From Bacillus methanolicus PB1 (GTDB lineage: Bacteria > Bacillota > Bacilli > Bacillales > Cytobacillaceae): DNA of 64,000 nt. Below are positions 10,548 to 19,635 of the stretch, piece after piece. Under the pieces are notes generated by a model that was not told where the DNA came from, searched no databases, and worked only from the letters and a program-made list of their open reading frames with translations. Where the stretch lies: NCBI RefSeq assembly GCF_000262755.1, contig NZ_AFEU01000003.1, positions 868,001 through 932,000 on the forward strand, read 5' to 3'. Position 1 is the first letter of the stretch, and each line of letters starts with the position of its first letter. A program made the position numbers and the translations under genes.

Positions 10548-10865
10548 ATGAAGCGTTTAATTGGATTACTTGCTGGATTATTAGTGATATATGTGATTTA
10601 TTATGACTTAAATCATGGTACTCTACCCTCCGTTAAAGAACAAAAAATTGAAGCATACAATACAGTGCAGCCATCCATACCATATTTTGAAAAACATGTT
10701 GAACCTGGAGATACTGTATTATCAATTGTTGAAAAAAAAATTAATGGGCCCCTCCCTGTTTCTATTTCCGAAGTAATACAACATTTTCAATTGCTAAATG
10801 ATGGGAAGAGACCGGAAGATATTCAAATAGGGAAAACATACAGATTTCCTGATTATAATAAATAA
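10548..10865 (+). CDS. yqfZ: LysM-domain membrane-anchored protein YqfZ
   Basis: The 105-residue protein starts at ATG 10548 behind GGAGGA (10535-10540); an upstream in-frame ATG at 10500 lacks a ribosome site. The N-terminal helix (LIGLLAGLLVIYVIYYDL) anchors it. Residues about 50-102 form a LysM-like module (VEPGDTVLSIVEKKI ... IQIGKTYRFP) that would bind peptidoglycan. In B. subtilis yqfZ lies directly next to ispG (yqfY), as here. Confidence 0.85.
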   Translation: MKRLIGLLAGLLVIYVIYYDLNHGTLPSVKEQKIEAYNTVQPSIPYFEKHVEPGDTVLSIVEKKINGPLPVSISEVIQHFQLLNDGKRPEDIQIGKTYRFPDYNK

Positions 10866-10898
10866 AGACGTGATAACTATTCAAAAAGACGATGATTC

Positions 10899-10928
10899 TT
10901 GTCAATGCAAGTTGTTCACTGATACAAT
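10899..10928 (+). promoter_or_regulatory. Probable sigma-A promoter of ispG
   Basis: TTGTCA (10899-10904) and TACAAT (10923-10928) have an 18-nt spacer and lie about 60 nt upstream of the ispG start codon. Confidence 0.5.
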
Positions 10929-10989
10929 GATTTTATGTGGACTCGCTTAATTATTTTGAATCCATTAATTATAAAGGAGCGAATCACCA

Positions 10990-12099
10990 TTGAGTGAAAT
11001 TATACATCGTACAAAAACCCGGCCGATAAAGGTTGGAAATTTAACAATTGGCGGTAATAATGAACTTGTTATCCAGAGTATGACAACAACGAAAACGCAC
11101 GATGTGGAATCAACAGTTGCGGAAATAAAACGCCTTGAAGACGCGGGATGCCAGATTGTCCGTGTTGCATGTCCGGACGAAATAGCCGCAAATGCAATTC
11201 CAGAAATTAAAAAACGCATCAATATTCCGCTTGTTGCCGATATTCATTTTGATTATAAATTAGCCTTAAAAGCAATCGAAGGCGGGGCAGACAAAATCAG
11301 GATTAATCCAGGAAATATCGGAAAGCGCGAAAAAGTGGAAGCAGTCGTAAAAGCAGCGAAAGAACGGGGAATTCCGATTCGTATCGGAGTAAATGCCGGC
11401 TCACTTGAAAAGCGCATTTTAGAAAAATATGGATACCCTACAGCTGACGGAATGGTTGAAAGCGCACTTCACCATATTAAAATTTTAGAGGATCTCGACT
11501 TCCATGATATTATCGTGTCAATGAAAGCCTCTGACGTAAACCTTGCCATTGAGGCTTATGAAAAGGCAGCAAGAACTTTTGATTATCCTCTTCATCTAGG
11601 CATCACCGAATCGGGAACATTATTTGCCGGTACCGTGAAAAGCGCTGCAGGGTTAGGTGCCATATTAAGCAAAGGGATCGGAAATACTCTCAGAATTTCT
11701 TTAAGTGCAGATCCTGTTCAAGAAGTAAAAGTCGCCAGAGAGCTGTTAAAAGCGTTTGGACTTTCATCAAATGCCGCAACTCTTATTTCCTGTCCAACAT
11801 GCGGACGAATTGAAATTGATTTAATCAGCATTGCAAATGAAGTCGAAGAATATATTGAAAAAATAAAAGCTCCGATTAAAGTTGCGGTGCTTGGCTGTGC
11901 AGTAAACGGTCCCGGAGAAGCCCGCGAGGCAGATATCGGCATAGCGGGAGCCCGTGGTGAAGGACTGCTTTTCCGCAAAGGAAAAATTGTCCGTAAAGTA
12001 CCTGAAGAAACAATGGTAGAGGAATTAAAGAAAGAAATTGACCAAATTGCTGAAGAATATTTTGCAAAGCAAGCAAAAGAGACTGTCGAAAAGGTGTAG
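10990..12099 (+). CDS. ispG: 4-hydroxy-3-methylbut-2-enyl-diphosphate synthase (flavodoxin)
   Basis: IspG makes HMBPP from methylerythritol cyclodiphosphate, the penultimate step of the MEP isoprenoid pathway. The 369-residue protein has an N-terminal TIM-barrel ([20 protein letters not shown]) and a C-terminal [4Fe-4S] domain with Cys268 and Cys271 (SCPTCGR), Cys303 ([11 protein letters not shown]) and the conserved glutamate in GEARE. The start is TTG at 10990 behind AAAGGAGCGA. The last pathway enzyme, ispH, is 9 kb away in the same window. Confidence 0.97.
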   Translation: MSEIIHRTKTRPIKVGNLTIGGNNELVIQSMTTTKTHDVESTVAEIKRLEDAGCQIVRVACPDEIAANAIPEIKKRINIPLVADIHFDYKLALKAIEGGADKIRINPGNIGKREKVEAVVKAAKERGIPIRIGVNAGSLEKRILEKYGYPTADGMVESALHHIKILEDLDFHDIIVSMKASDVNLAIEAYEKAARTFDYPLHLGITESGTLFAGTVKSAAGLGAILSKGIGNTLRISLSADPVQEVKVARELLKAFGLSSNAATLISCPTCGRIEIDLISIANEVEEYIEKIKAPIKVAVLGCAVNGPGEAREADIGIAGARGEGLLFRKGKIVRKVPEETMVEELKKEIDQIAEEYFAKQAKETVEKV

Positions 12100-12113
12100 C
12101 AATAACTTGAACA

Positions 12114-12230
12114 GGAGCTGACTTATATGGGTCTGACTCCCTCAACGATAAATATATTATTGTATGGTTTAATCAGTGTTTGTCTATATGTTATATGAAG
12201 GGGTCTGACCCTTTGCTTTGAGTCAGCCCC
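12114..12230. repeat. Palindromic element of the GGGTCTGACCC family, between ispG and yqfX
   Basis: The outer arms GGAGCTGACT (12114-12123) and AGTCAGCCCC (12221-12230) enclose inner arms built on GGGTCTGACTCCCT and GGGGTCTGACCC with an AT-rich centre. TTTTT follows on the plus strand. It fills the gap between convergent ispG and yqfX and could act as their terminator. Relatives occur at 13383, 17125, 21309, 32465 and 34321. Confidence 0.8.
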
Positions 12231-12258
12231 TTTTTGCATGCTCCTATTTTTGAAAAGC

Positions 12259-12624
12259 TTAGAAAAACGGCCTTATAAAAATACCGAAAATAATTGAGAC
12301 AACACCAATGCCTATTGCCCAGCTGCCTAAGCTTTCTGCTCCTCTTCTGCGTGCGATAAAACCGAGAATAATCCCTGCAGCCCCGAATAATACCGGCCAC
12401 ACGAACAAAGAAATGATCGAAAGTGCCAAGGCAGCAAATCCAATCCCTTGTCCGCTTGCAGTTTCTTCATCCCTCTGTTCATCATTATCCCAGTCACGTC
12501 TTATCGCGGCAGTTTCAGCAATTTCAGCAGCGGTTTCTTCGGTATAATCTGTATCCCCGAGGCGATTCCCCTCGCCTATTTGGTTACGGTAGCGATTATC
12601 GGTCATTTGTTTCTCGTCTTCCAT
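12259..12624 (-). CDS. yqfX: DUF4190-type membrane protein YqfX
   Basis: This is a 121-residue protein. A charged N-terminal half (about 1-55) is rich in Asp, Glu, Arg and Thr. Two membrane helices follow (GIGFAALALSIISLFVWPVL and the last 25 residues), with the loop IARRRGAESLGSWAIG between them, as in DUF4190 proteins. The ATG follows GAGGGATC at a proper distance. Function is unknown. It is next to ispG in B. subtilis as well and is divergent from yqfW. Confidence 0.8.
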   Translation of the reverse strand: MEDEKQMTDNRYRNQIGEGNRLGDTDYTEETAAEIAETAAIRRDWDNDEQRDEETASGQGIGFAALALSIISLFVWPVLFGAAGIILGFIARRRGAESLGSWAIGIGVVSIIFGIFIRPFF

Positions 12625-12814
12625 GTTGATCCCTCGCTTTCAGATGTGGAGCATTTATATTGTTTGCGAATCACCTCTGTTTCAATATGTCAATTTTTTC
12701 ATATCGTTGTTTCTAAAAGGAATATTAACAAAATAATACTTTGGCCATTTTATCTAATCTGTTAAGATAATAGTAATGAAATAGGCGTTTGGCCCTCATA
12801 AGGAGAAATGCAAA

Positions 12815-13390
12815 ATGAAGAAACGGTTTGGTATTGATATTGACGGTACTGTCACACACCCAACTTCCATAATTCCTTTTTTAAATGAAGCATTTAACAT
12901 GAACATCACGCTTGATGATATTAAACAATATGATCTTACACCTCTTGTCGATTTGCCGGAAGAAGAATTTGCAGAATGGTTTCTTTCTATGGAGCCCGTC
13001 ATTTATTCCGAATCGCCATTAGCCGAAGGAGCAAAATCAATTTTAGAAAAATGGCAAGGGAAACATGATCTTTATTTTATCAGTGCACGGGGAAATCATC
13101 TTCTCGATATCACAAAACAATGGTTTACAAAACAAGGAATCATCTATGACCATATTGAATTAATTGGTACACATGATAAAATTGATGCAGCAAAAAAATA
13201 CAAATTGGATATATTTTTTGAAGATAAACATGACAATGCAGTCATGATCCATGAAGAATGTAAAATCCCAGTTATTTTATTTGATACACCTTATAACCGG
13301 GAACCGATCCCGAAAGGAGTTATCCGGGTCAGCAATTGGTTTGAGGCATACACGTGGGTCCAAAATTGGCTGAATAAGGGCGGGGTCTGA
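12815..13390 (+). CDS. yqfW: HAD-family 5'(3')-nucleotidase-like protein YqfW
   Basis: This is a 191-residue phosphatase-like protein. The HAD motif I is DIDGTVT at residues 8-14, with Asp8 as nucleophile and Asp10 as acid. Motif II is the ISARG region near residue 90 and motif III or IV is FFEDKHDNA near 130. It fits the NT5C/deoxyribonucleotidase group, but the substrate is inferred. AAGGAG precedes the ATG. The stop codon TGA lies within GGGGTCTGACC, the arm of a repeat shared with the zur 3' end. Confidence 0.85.
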   Translation: MKKRFGIDIDGTVTHPTSIIPFLNEAFNMNITLDDIKQYDLTPLVDLPEEEFAEWFLSMEPVIYSESPLAEGAKSILEKWQGKHDLYFISARGNHLLDITKQWFTKQGIIYDHIELIGTHDKIDAAKKYKLDIFFEDKHDNAVMIHEECKIPVILFDTPYNREPIPKGVIRVSNWFEAYTWVQNWLNKGGV

Positions 13391-13417
13391 CCTTTTGCTT
13401 TCAAGTCAGCCCCAAAA
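13381..13417. repeat. Half-element of the GGGTCTGACCC family at the yqfW/zur junction
   Basis: GGGGTCTGACC, a short linker and AGTCAGCCCC match the right half of the 12114 element. The 10-nt yqfW-zur gap and the final codons of both genes lie inside it. Confidence 0.7.
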
Positions 13418-13829
13418 CTTGCAAACATTCCGGACATCGACCATATATTTCGAATTTATGCCCGGATACATCGTATCCTTTTAAATTCTCATTCAAACTG
13501 TTCATTGGACACGTATCAATTTCTTTTGTCTTTCCGCAATCGAGGCAAATAAAATGGTGGTGGTGTTCATTGCGGGAACATGTAAATCGAAAATTTTTTT
13601 CACCTGACAGCTCTGTTGTTTCCAAAATACCAAGGTCGGCAAACAAAGATAAATTCCGGTAAATCGTGTCAAAGCTAAGTCCCGGGTATCGGTCTTTCAA
13701 TCCTTCTAAAACATCTTTTGCGGTCAAATATTTATCGCTTTCAGAAAATAGCTGAAGCATATCTTCTCTTTTTCCCGTATATTTATATCCATTCTCCTTT
13801 AACAGCTGTAAAGCTTGTTCTACATTCAT
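13401..13829 (-). CDS. zur: Zinc uptake regulator, Fur family
   Basis: Zur represses zinc uptake genes when zinc is bound. The protein has about 142 residues. The N-terminal winged helix ([16 protein letters not shown] ... [13 protein letters not shown]) reads DNA. The dimerization domain has the histidine-rich [12 protein letters not shown], and two Cys-X2-Cys pairs (CLDC and CPEC) hold the structural zinc. The start is ATG 13829 behind GAGGTG; it follows the znuB stop by 5 nt and is cotranscribed. Its last residues (GLT) are encoded by repeat-element sequence. A candidate operator lies before znuC. Confidence 0.93.
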   Translation of the reverse strand: MNVEQALQLLKENGYKYTGKREDMLQLFSESDKYLTAKDVLEGLKDRYPGLSFDTIYRNLSLFADLGILETTELSGEKNFRFTCSRNEHHHHFICLDCGKTKEIDTCPMNSLNENLKGYDVSGHKFEIYGRCPECLQVLGLT

Positions 13830-13834
13830 TCCTC

Positions 13835-14686
13835 TCACCTCGTTAAAACAGGTCGAACAACGGCAAATTTTTTTATTAAGATCGATATAATCAATATTAA
13901 TACGGCAATTATTACAATTGTTCCTCCCGGAGCAAGATCAAGATAATATGAAATTGTTAAACCGCCAAGAACCGAAATTTCTCCAAAAAGTACGGAATAC
14001 AGTATCGCCTGCTTAAATCCTTTTGCAATCCGTATGCTCGCAGCGACCGGCAATGTCATTAAAGAGGAAACTAAAAGGATGCCGACAATTCTCATGGAAA
14101 CCGCTATAACAAGTGCAACCATGATGATGAAAATAAAATGGACGCTTTTTGCTGCTATTCCTGATGCTTTTGCGTATTCTTCATCAAACGAAAGCAAGAA
14201 TAACTCTTTATAAAGGAGAATGATGGCAGACAATACAATAATACTAATGGCTCCAATAATCCAAAGATCCGTCTTGCTTACGGCGCTTACACTTCCGAAT
14301 AAATAGCTGAAAAGGTCGGTATTAAAACCATCAGCAAGGGAAATAAATATGACTCCCAGCCCGATTCCTCCCGACAAAATAATCGGAATTGCAAGTTCCT
14401 GGTAGTGTTTATAAACAGACCTCAGTTTCTCAATAATTAAAGAGCCGGCTACAGAAAAGCCCATTCCAATGTACAAAGGGTTTAAGCCGTTAAAAATATT
14501 GAACTTCTTCTCAAGGAATAAACTGGCTGCAATTCCGGCCAGTGTCACATGGCTTAATGCATCAGCTATTAAAGACAAGCGCCTGACAACGATAAACACT
14601 CCTAAAAGCGGTGCGATTACACCAATAATCATGCCCGTAAAAAAGGCATTTTGCAAAAAATCATATTTTAGAATTCCTGAGATCAT
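13835..14686 (-). CDS. znuB: Zinc ABC transporter permease
   Basis: This 283-residue protein has eight or nine membrane helices and belongs to the ABC-3 family of metal permeases. Family features include [20 protein letters not shown] near the N-terminus, [12 protein letters not shown], and [20 protein letters not shown]. It overlaps the znuC stop by 4 nt (ATGA), the mark of translational coupling. The neighbour zur makes zinc the likely substrate rather than manganese. No znuA binding-protein gene lies in the window. Confidence 0.9.
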   Translation of the reverse strand: MISGILKYDFLQNAFFTGMIIGVIAPLLGVFIVVRRLSLIADALSHVTLAGIAASLFLEKKFNIFNGLNPLYIGMGFSVAGSLIIEKLRSVYKHYQELAIPIILSGGIGLGVIFISLADGFNTDLFSYLFGSVSAVSKTDLWIIGAISIIVLSAIILLYKELFLLSFDEEYAKASGIAAKSVHFIFIIMVALVIAVSMRIVGILLVSSLMTLPVAASIRIAKGFKQAILYSVLFGEISVLGGLTISYYLDLAPGGTIVIIAVLILIISILIKKFAVVRPVLTR

Positions 14687-15474
14687 TGTATTGCTCCCCC
14701 GTAAAGATGTTGTTCATGATTATGGGTCAAAACATGAACGTCATGGCCGTAAAAGTCGGAAAAGTCATTCAGACTCAACTGTTCAAATTCACTTGTTTTG
14801 CCATGAAAATGGAGATGCTTGTTTAAACAGGCGACGTGCGTTACTTTATCAGAAATAGTACCGATATCATGGGTGACAAGAAGAAGTGTAATGCCCTTTT
14901 TTTTGTTTAATTCATCCAACATCTCATAAAACGAATAAACATTTTGAGAATCTACCCCGACAGTCGGTTCATCCAGAATAAGAAGCTCCGGTTCACTTAC
15001 AAGTGCTCTAGCGATAAAAACACGCTGTTGCTGCCCGCCTGACAGTTCTCCTATGTTTTTCTTAATAAATGATTCCATTCCGACAGACTGCAGTGCGTGA
15101 ATCACCTGATTATGATATTGTTTGTTCAAAAATTTAAACATGCCGATCTTCTTTGTCAGTCCGCTTGCCGCAACTTCAAACACGGTTGCAGGAAAACCGG
15201 TGTTGAATGAATTAGCCTTTTGAGAGACAAATCCGATTTTCTGCCAGTCTTTAAATCGGCTTATATCCTGCCCAAAAATCGTGATTTCACCTTGCTGCAG
15301 CTTCAAAAGTCCAAGAAGGAGCTTTAAAAGCGTTGATTTTCCTGATCCGTTCGGACCGACAATCCCGAGAAATGATCCTTTCGGGATTGAAAGATTTATA
15401 TTTTCGAGAACATTTACCTTTTCATAACGATAGGAAAGATTTTTTATCTTCACAATTGGTTCAAGAGTTTCCAT
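14683..15474 (-). CDS. znuC: Zinc ABC transporter ATP-binding protein
   Basis: This is a 263-residue ATPase. Walker A is GPNGSGKST, the Q-loop is in VSQKA, the signature is LSGGQQQR, Walker B is LLILDEPT and the switch is VTHD. It energises ZnuB. The start METLEPIVKI at 15474 follows AAGGTGGT; a further in-frame start nine codons upstream has no ribosome site. It is the first gene of znuC-znuB-zur, with a promoter at 15520-15548 and a possible Zur box in the leader. Confidence 0.92.
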   Translation of the reverse strand: METLEPIVKIKNLSYRYEKVNVLENINLSIPKGSFLGIVGPNGSGKSTLLKLLLGLLKLQQGEITIFGQDISRFKDWQKIGFVSQKANSFNTGFPATVFEVAASGLTKKIGMFKFLNKQYHNQVIHALQSVGMESFIKKNIGELSGGQQQRVFIARALVSEPELLILDEPTVGVDSQNVYSFYEMLDELNKKKGITLLLVTHDIGTISDKVTHVACLNKHLHFHGKTSEFEQLSLNDFSDFYGHDVHVLTHNHEQHLYGGAIQ

Positions 15475-15487
15475 CAGGACCACCTTC

Positions 15488-15509
15488 AAATTAAGAATCA
15501 TTCCGATTT
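15488..15509 (-). promoter_or_regulatory. Candidate Zur operator before znuC
   Basis: On the minus strand the site reads AAATCG, a perfect GAATGATTC palindrome core after sharing its G, then an A/T-rich right arm. By my alignment it agrees with the remembered Bacillus Zur box (AAATCGTAAT-N-ATTACGATTT) at about 15 of 20 positions. It sits just downstream of the -10 box and before the ribosome site, where a repressor would block initiation. Assignment is inferred. Confidence 0.5.
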
Positions 15510-15519
15510 AACAAAATGA

Positions 15520-15548
15520 AGTATACATGATTATTGACTAATTGTAAA
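15520..15548 (-). promoter_or_regulatory. Probable sigma-A promoter of znuC-znuB-zur
   Basis: TTTACA (15543-15548) and TATACT (15520-15525) have an exact 17-nt spacer. Confidence 0.65.
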
Positions 15549-15573
15549 CAAACAAGAATTTACCAATCAAAAA

Positions 15574-15821
15574 GGGGCTGTCTCATAAGAGTCTGACCCC
15601 ATGTGCATTATCAATTATATAGCATATTTATCCAACATTATGTCCTAAATATTGTGTTTTAGGGTCTGATCCTTAGGCTTTTTATACGAAAATGTCCGGT
15701 AAAAAACAAAAAAAGCAACGACCTTTGACCCGCTAATTTCATAATAAATTGCAAGTCAAAGGTCGAAAACATTTTCATTCATCGCGGTGGCTGATATGCC
15801 ATGGAGGTTTGAGACAGCCCC
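15574..15821 (+). mobile_element. MITE-like palindromic element, long form, copy A
   Basis: This is a 248-bp element bounded by perfect 12-bp inverted ends GGGGCTGTCTCA / TGAGACAGCCCC. The left module (about 115 bp) has nested arms with GGGTCTGACCC-like motifs. The right module (about 130 bp) holds the perfect inverted repeat CGACCTTTGAC / GTCAAAGGTCG (15719-15729, 15755-15765) inside GAAAATGT / ACATTTTC. There is no coding capacity and no clear target duplication. Copy B is at 23854-24100 in the opposite orientation. The ends recall those of IS1182-type insertion sequences, but that link is from memory. Confidence 0.75.
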
Positions 15822-15827
15822 GAATTG

Positions 15828-16709
15828 TTAATGAATAGCTGATTTAAATCTCGCACCTTTTGTTTCATGAGTATCCATGATTGTTAAAAAAGCGTTTGGG
15901 TCTATATCATCAACAATCGATTTCAATTTAGTCACTTCAAGGCGAGTAACGACAGCATAAATCACGTCTTTTTCGTTATCAGTAAAACCGCCCTTTCCTT
16001 TAAGCTTTGTCGTCCCCCTTCCTAAACGGTTAAGAATCGCCTCAGATACTTCCTCATAGTAATCGGAAACAATAATGACAGCTTTTGTTTCATCCAAACC
16101 TTGAATAACCGTGTCAATCGTTTTAAATGCAATATAGTAGGCCATTACGGAATACATTGCTTCTTCGATACCGAAAACAAATGATGCCCATCCAAAGATA
16201 AAGATATTAATCAACATGATAAATTCACCAACTGAAAAAGGGAGATTTTTCGTCAGTAATATTCCCAAAATCTCTGTTCCGTCTAAAGAACCGCCATGCC
16301 TGATCACAAGCCCTACCCCTACACCGAGTATTAAGCCGCCAAAAACGGCAGCCAAAATTGCCTGATCTGTAAATGGCTCAATGTGGTGAAGGAGCGATTC
16401 AACTACTGCTAAGCAAATGATTCCGAATAAAGATGAAACCATAAATGTTTTCCCTATTTGCTTATAACCATAATACATAAAAGGGAGGTTAAGAATGACC
16501 ACTATTGTTCCAAAGTTAAGGAAGGGGACACGTTCCGATAACAGGGAATTGAGGATCAATGAAACACCGATGATTCCTCCATCAATAATGTTATTCGGGA
16601 TTAAAAACAGTTCAATGGAAGTTGCAGCTAGCGAAGCACCGATAACGATCCATACGAAACGATAAAACAGATGAATAAACGTTTCCTTCTTATGTTTTTT
16701 CTTGATCAT
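15828..16709 (-). CDS. yqfU: YitT-family membrane protein YqfU
   Basis: This is a 293-residue protein. Five to six membrane helices in the first 205 residues form the YitT domain ([47 protein letters not shown]). A cytosolic C-terminal DUF2179 domain of about 80 residues follows ([27 protein letters not shown] ... VVTRLEV). AAGGAGAAGA precedes the ATG. The function is unsettled. The stop lies 6 nt from the end of repeat copy A. Confidence 0.88.
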   Translation of the reverse strand: MIKKKHKKETFIHLFYRFVWIVIGASLAATSIELFLIPNNIIDGGIIGVSLILNSLLSERVPFLNFGTIVVILNLPFMYYGYKQIGKTFMVSSLFGIICLAVVESLLHHIEPFTDQAILAAVFGGLILGVGVGLVIRHGGSLDGTEILGILLTKNLPFSVGEFIMLINIFIFGWASFVFGIEEAMYSVMAYYIAFKTIDTVIQGLDETKAVIIVSDYYEEVSEAILNRLGRGTTKLKGKGGFTDNEKDVIYAVVTRLEVTKLKSIVDDIDPNAFLTIMDTHETKGARFKSAIH

Positions 16710-16862
16710 ATTCTTCTCCTTTTCATTTAAAATAGATGCGGCTCTTTATCTACATATTAGAGGAAGCTTAATATGATTTTTTCGAATGTACATATACAAA
16801 AACTAATTGAAAGGCACGATTCCGTAAACACCTTCATAAGTTACTATGAAGGAGTGATATAT

Positions 16863-17117
16863 ATGAAAATTTTTGAAAATATAATTAATCACAAAATTAA
16901 CACTATAACAACTGATGAATTACTTAAGTATGCTAAACAATTTCATATTAAGATCACGAGGCAGCAGGCTCATGACATTGCAAACTACTTACACGGAAGC
17001 AATATAAATATCTTTGATCATTCCGGGCGGAAAACAGTCATTAAGGAAATTGCCAAAATTGCCGGTCCTGAAACCGCGAAAGAACTGAACAAACTCTTTG
17101 TTCAATTTACAAAATAG
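16863..17117 (+). CDS. yqfT: DUF2624 protein YqfT
   Basis: This is a small cytosolic helical protein of 84 residues. The start is ATG 16863 behind GAAGGAGTG (16848-16856); an upstream in-frame ATG at 16773 lacks a ribosome site. The sequence ITTDELLKYAKQFHIKITRQQAHDIANYL fits DUF2624, whose B. subtilis member YqfT lies next to nfo (yqfS), as here. Function is unknown. Confidence 0.85.
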   Translation: MKIFENIINHKINTITTDELLKYAKQFHIKITRQQAHDIANYLHGSNINIFDHSGRKTVIKEIAKIAGPETAKELNKLFVQFTK

Positions 17118-17124
17118 GAAGGCA

Positions 17125-17193
17125 AGGGGCTGACTCCCTCCAACAATGACTATATATTGTATGGTCTTAATTTGTGTTGGAGGGGTTGGCCCT
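17125..17193. repeat. Palindromic element between yqfT and nfo
   Basis: GGGGCTGACTCCCTCCAACA pairs with TGTTGGAGGGGTTGGCCC around an AT-rich centre containing TATATATTGT. It is a short form of the GGGTCTGACCC family, fills the convergent yqfT-nfo gap, and probably terminates both. Confidence 0.75.
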
Positions 17194-17201
17194 GCTTCAA
17201 G

Positions 17202-18096
17202 TTACCCTTGCATGATAAGATCGAGAAGATTTTCATCAAAAACTTGTTTGCGGAGCATTTCAATTTCATGCTTGTAAGGAGGTTTTTTATTATTTTTATC
17301 TTCTCCGACATAAGGAGTTTCGAGAATTTTTTGGTATGTCCTTCAGTTGAGGGTGATGAACGATGTAATTTAATGCTTTAAATCCAATATGTCCAAATCC
17401 AATATTTTCATGGCGGTCTTTTCTCATTCCCTTTTCATTCTTGCTGTCATTAATATGCAAAACCTTTAAACGGTCCAGCCCGATAATTTTATCAAACTCT
17501 TCTAAAACTCCGTCGAAATCATCGACTATATTATAGCCGGCATCATGCGTATGGCAAGTATCAAAGCAAACAGACAGTTTATCGCTGTAAGTGACGCCGT
17601 CAATTATCATCGCCAGTTCCTCAAACGATTTCCCGCATTCCGAGCCTTTGCCTGCCATTGTTTCAAGAGCAATTTGGACATTTTCTTTTCCGGTCAACAC
17701 TTCATTTAAACCTTCAACGATTTTTTTAATTCCAACTTCGGTTCCTTTTCCAACGTGCGCACCTGGATGGAGAACAATTTGTTTTGCGCCGATCGCTTCT
17801 GTTCTTTCAATTTCAGAACGCAAAAACGTTACGCCGAGCTCAAATGTATCACGATTAACTGCGTTTCCAATATTAATGATATATGGAGCATGAACGATAA
17901 TTTCCTCGATCCCGTTCTCTTCCATATGCTTTCTTCCAGCCTCAATATTTAAGTCTTCAATTTTTTTTCTTCTCGTATTTTGCGGTGCACCTGTATAAAT
18001 CATAAATGTATTGGCACCGTATGAAACTGCCTCTTCACTTGCAGCGAGAAGCATCTTTTTTCCGCTCATTGAGACATGTGATCCTATTTTTAACAT
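17202..18096 (-). pseudogene. nfo: Endonuclease IV, interrupted by a 1-nt frameshift
   Basis: Nfo is an AP endonuclease of base excision repair with a TIM barrel and three zinc ions. The uninterrupted frame ends at 17296 after 266 residues, turning into SRNSLCRRR. One frame over, sequence continues as [20 protein letters not shown] to a stop at 17202. The shift lies in a run of six A (minus strand; T6 at 17327-17332); with five A the product would be exactly 297 residues, the B. subtilis length. Metal-site motifs are intact up to the break ([46 protein letters not shown]). The lost part includes the last conserved Glu (LETPYVGED). It could be a sequencing error, a true lesion, or a slippage site. 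Confidence 0.85.
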
Positions 18097-18110
18097 CCTT
18101 TTTCTCCTCT

Positions 18111-19427
18111 TTATTTATTTTTTCTTTGAAGTTTTCTCTGGCGCTTCTTTATTTTTTCTATTTCTGCTAGTATTTTCTTTTTATAGCCGGGCTTCACTTT
18201 TTTCGGCTTTCGGACAAGCAATTTTGCCTTAAGTTCTGCTGCATCTTCCTGCTTTTGACGGTTCTTTCGTTTATTCCGGTCCCCAATTTCAATAAGTTCG
18301 CCTCTTTGAATATCAACATTTTTAAAAGTAATCCCCATTTTTTCAAGCCGGTTCAACGCATCTTCATCGGATGGATCATAAACGGTTAGAGCGGTTCCGG
18401 AATAGCCTGCTCTTGCAGTACGGCCAACCCTGTGTATATAAAAATCCAAATCTTGTGGCAATTCAAGATTAATGACATGGCTTACTCCCTCAATATCAAT
18501 TCCTCTTGCCGCAAGGTCTGTCGCTACAATGTATTGAAATTCAAGGTCTCTAATTTGCTTCATTACCTTTTTTCGTTCCCTTGGAGATAAGTCTCCATGA
18601 ATCCGTCCGACCTTTAACCCTCTTTCAATTAATGCATCCGCTGCTTCATCTGCCATTTTTTTTGTATTGGCAAAAACGATCGCCAAGTAAGGATTAAATA
18701 ACTTTAATGCTTCATATACAATACCAATTTTCGGCCTGTGCCTGGACGGAATGAGGTAATGGTCAATTTTTCCCGCAGCAATTTGTTTTGGTTCAATATG
18801 AATAATTTTCGGATTTTCCATATATTTTTTTATGAAAGGTTTCAATCTCTCGGGAATGGTGGCAGAAAAAACAAGCATCTGCAATTCTTTTGGCATTCTC
18901 GCAGCAACTTTATCAACATCTTCAATGAATCCCATATCAAGCATCAGATCTGCTTCATCAATGACAAGGACTGTAGCAGTATGGACAAATAAAGCCTGCT
19001 CATTTACAAGGTCATTGATTCTTCCGGGTGTCCCGACAACAATATGAGGCTGATTTTTTAGTCTTTCAATTGTCCGCTGCTTGTCCGTCCCTCCAATAAA
19101 ACATTTTGCTGATATTCTTTCATTCTCATCGCAATATTCAGTTATTTTTAAAATTTCATGGTAGATTTGGTTTGCCAGTTCACGAGTAGGAGCTGTAATA
19201 ACAGCTTGGACTTCTTTTTTCTCCGGATCAATTTTTTCGAGAATCGGCAAAATATAAGAATGGGTTTTTCCCGTTCCTGTTTGTGATTGCCCGACTGCGC
19301 TTTCCCCTTTTAACACTACAGGAATAAGGCGCTCCTGAATTTCCGTAGGTTCATAAAATCCAAGGTCGTTTACAGCATCTATAATAAACGGTTTAAACTG
19401 AAAACGATCGAATTTCGTTTCTTTCAT
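18111..19427 (-). CDS. cshB: DEAD-box RNA helicase CshB
   Basis: This is a 438-residue ATP-dependent RNA helicase linked to cold adaptation and RNA turnover in B. subtilis. Motifs in order: Q motif with [12 protein letters not shown]-type residues near 30, motif [11 protein letters not shown], Ia PTRELA, Ib [58 protein letters not shown] basic lysine-rich tail of about 45 residues ends the protein and likely binds RNA. AAAGGAG precedes the ATG. It is 14 nt upstream of nfo, the same pairing as yqfR-yqfS. Confidence 0.95.
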   Translation of the reverse strand: MKETKFDRFQFKPFIIDAVNDLGFYEPTEIQERLIPVVLKGESAVGQSQTGTGKTHSYILPILEKIDPEKKEVQAVITAPTRELANQIYHEILKITEYCDENERISAKCFIGGTDKQRTIERLKNQPHIVVGTPGRINDLVNEQALFVHTATVLVIDEADLMLDMGFIEDVDKVAARMPKELQMLVFSATIPERLKPFIKKYMENPKIIHIEPKQIAAGKIDHYLIPSRHRPKIGIVYEALKLFNPYLAIVFANTKKMADEAADALIERGLKVGRIHGDLSPRERKKVMKQIRDLEFQYIVATDLAARGIDIEGVSHVINLELPQDLDFYIHRVGRTARAGYSGTALTVYDPSDEDALNRLEKMGITFKNVDIQRGELIEIGDRNKRKNRQKQEDAAELKAKLLVRKPKKVKPGYKKKILAEIEKIKKRQRKLQRKNK

Positions 19428-19635
19428 TTTGTGTACTCCTTTGTTGTTTCATTACATCCTTTAATTATAATAAAGATTCTTGCAAATCTCCACTGAGGCT
19501 GTTTTTTAATTATTTTCATAATTTCTTCGCATCAATGATTTTTCTTTGCTTCTCGTTAATCCGCATCTGCTTAAACCAAAACTGAACATGAGCATATGTT
19601 AACAAAGAAAGACATTTAGAAGGGAGGCTGATTTT

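Noticed and set aside
15560-15835. Target-site duplication around element copy A, also checked for copy B
   Set aside because: No direct repeat is evident at either pair of edges, so transposition is only inferred from the ends and dispersal.
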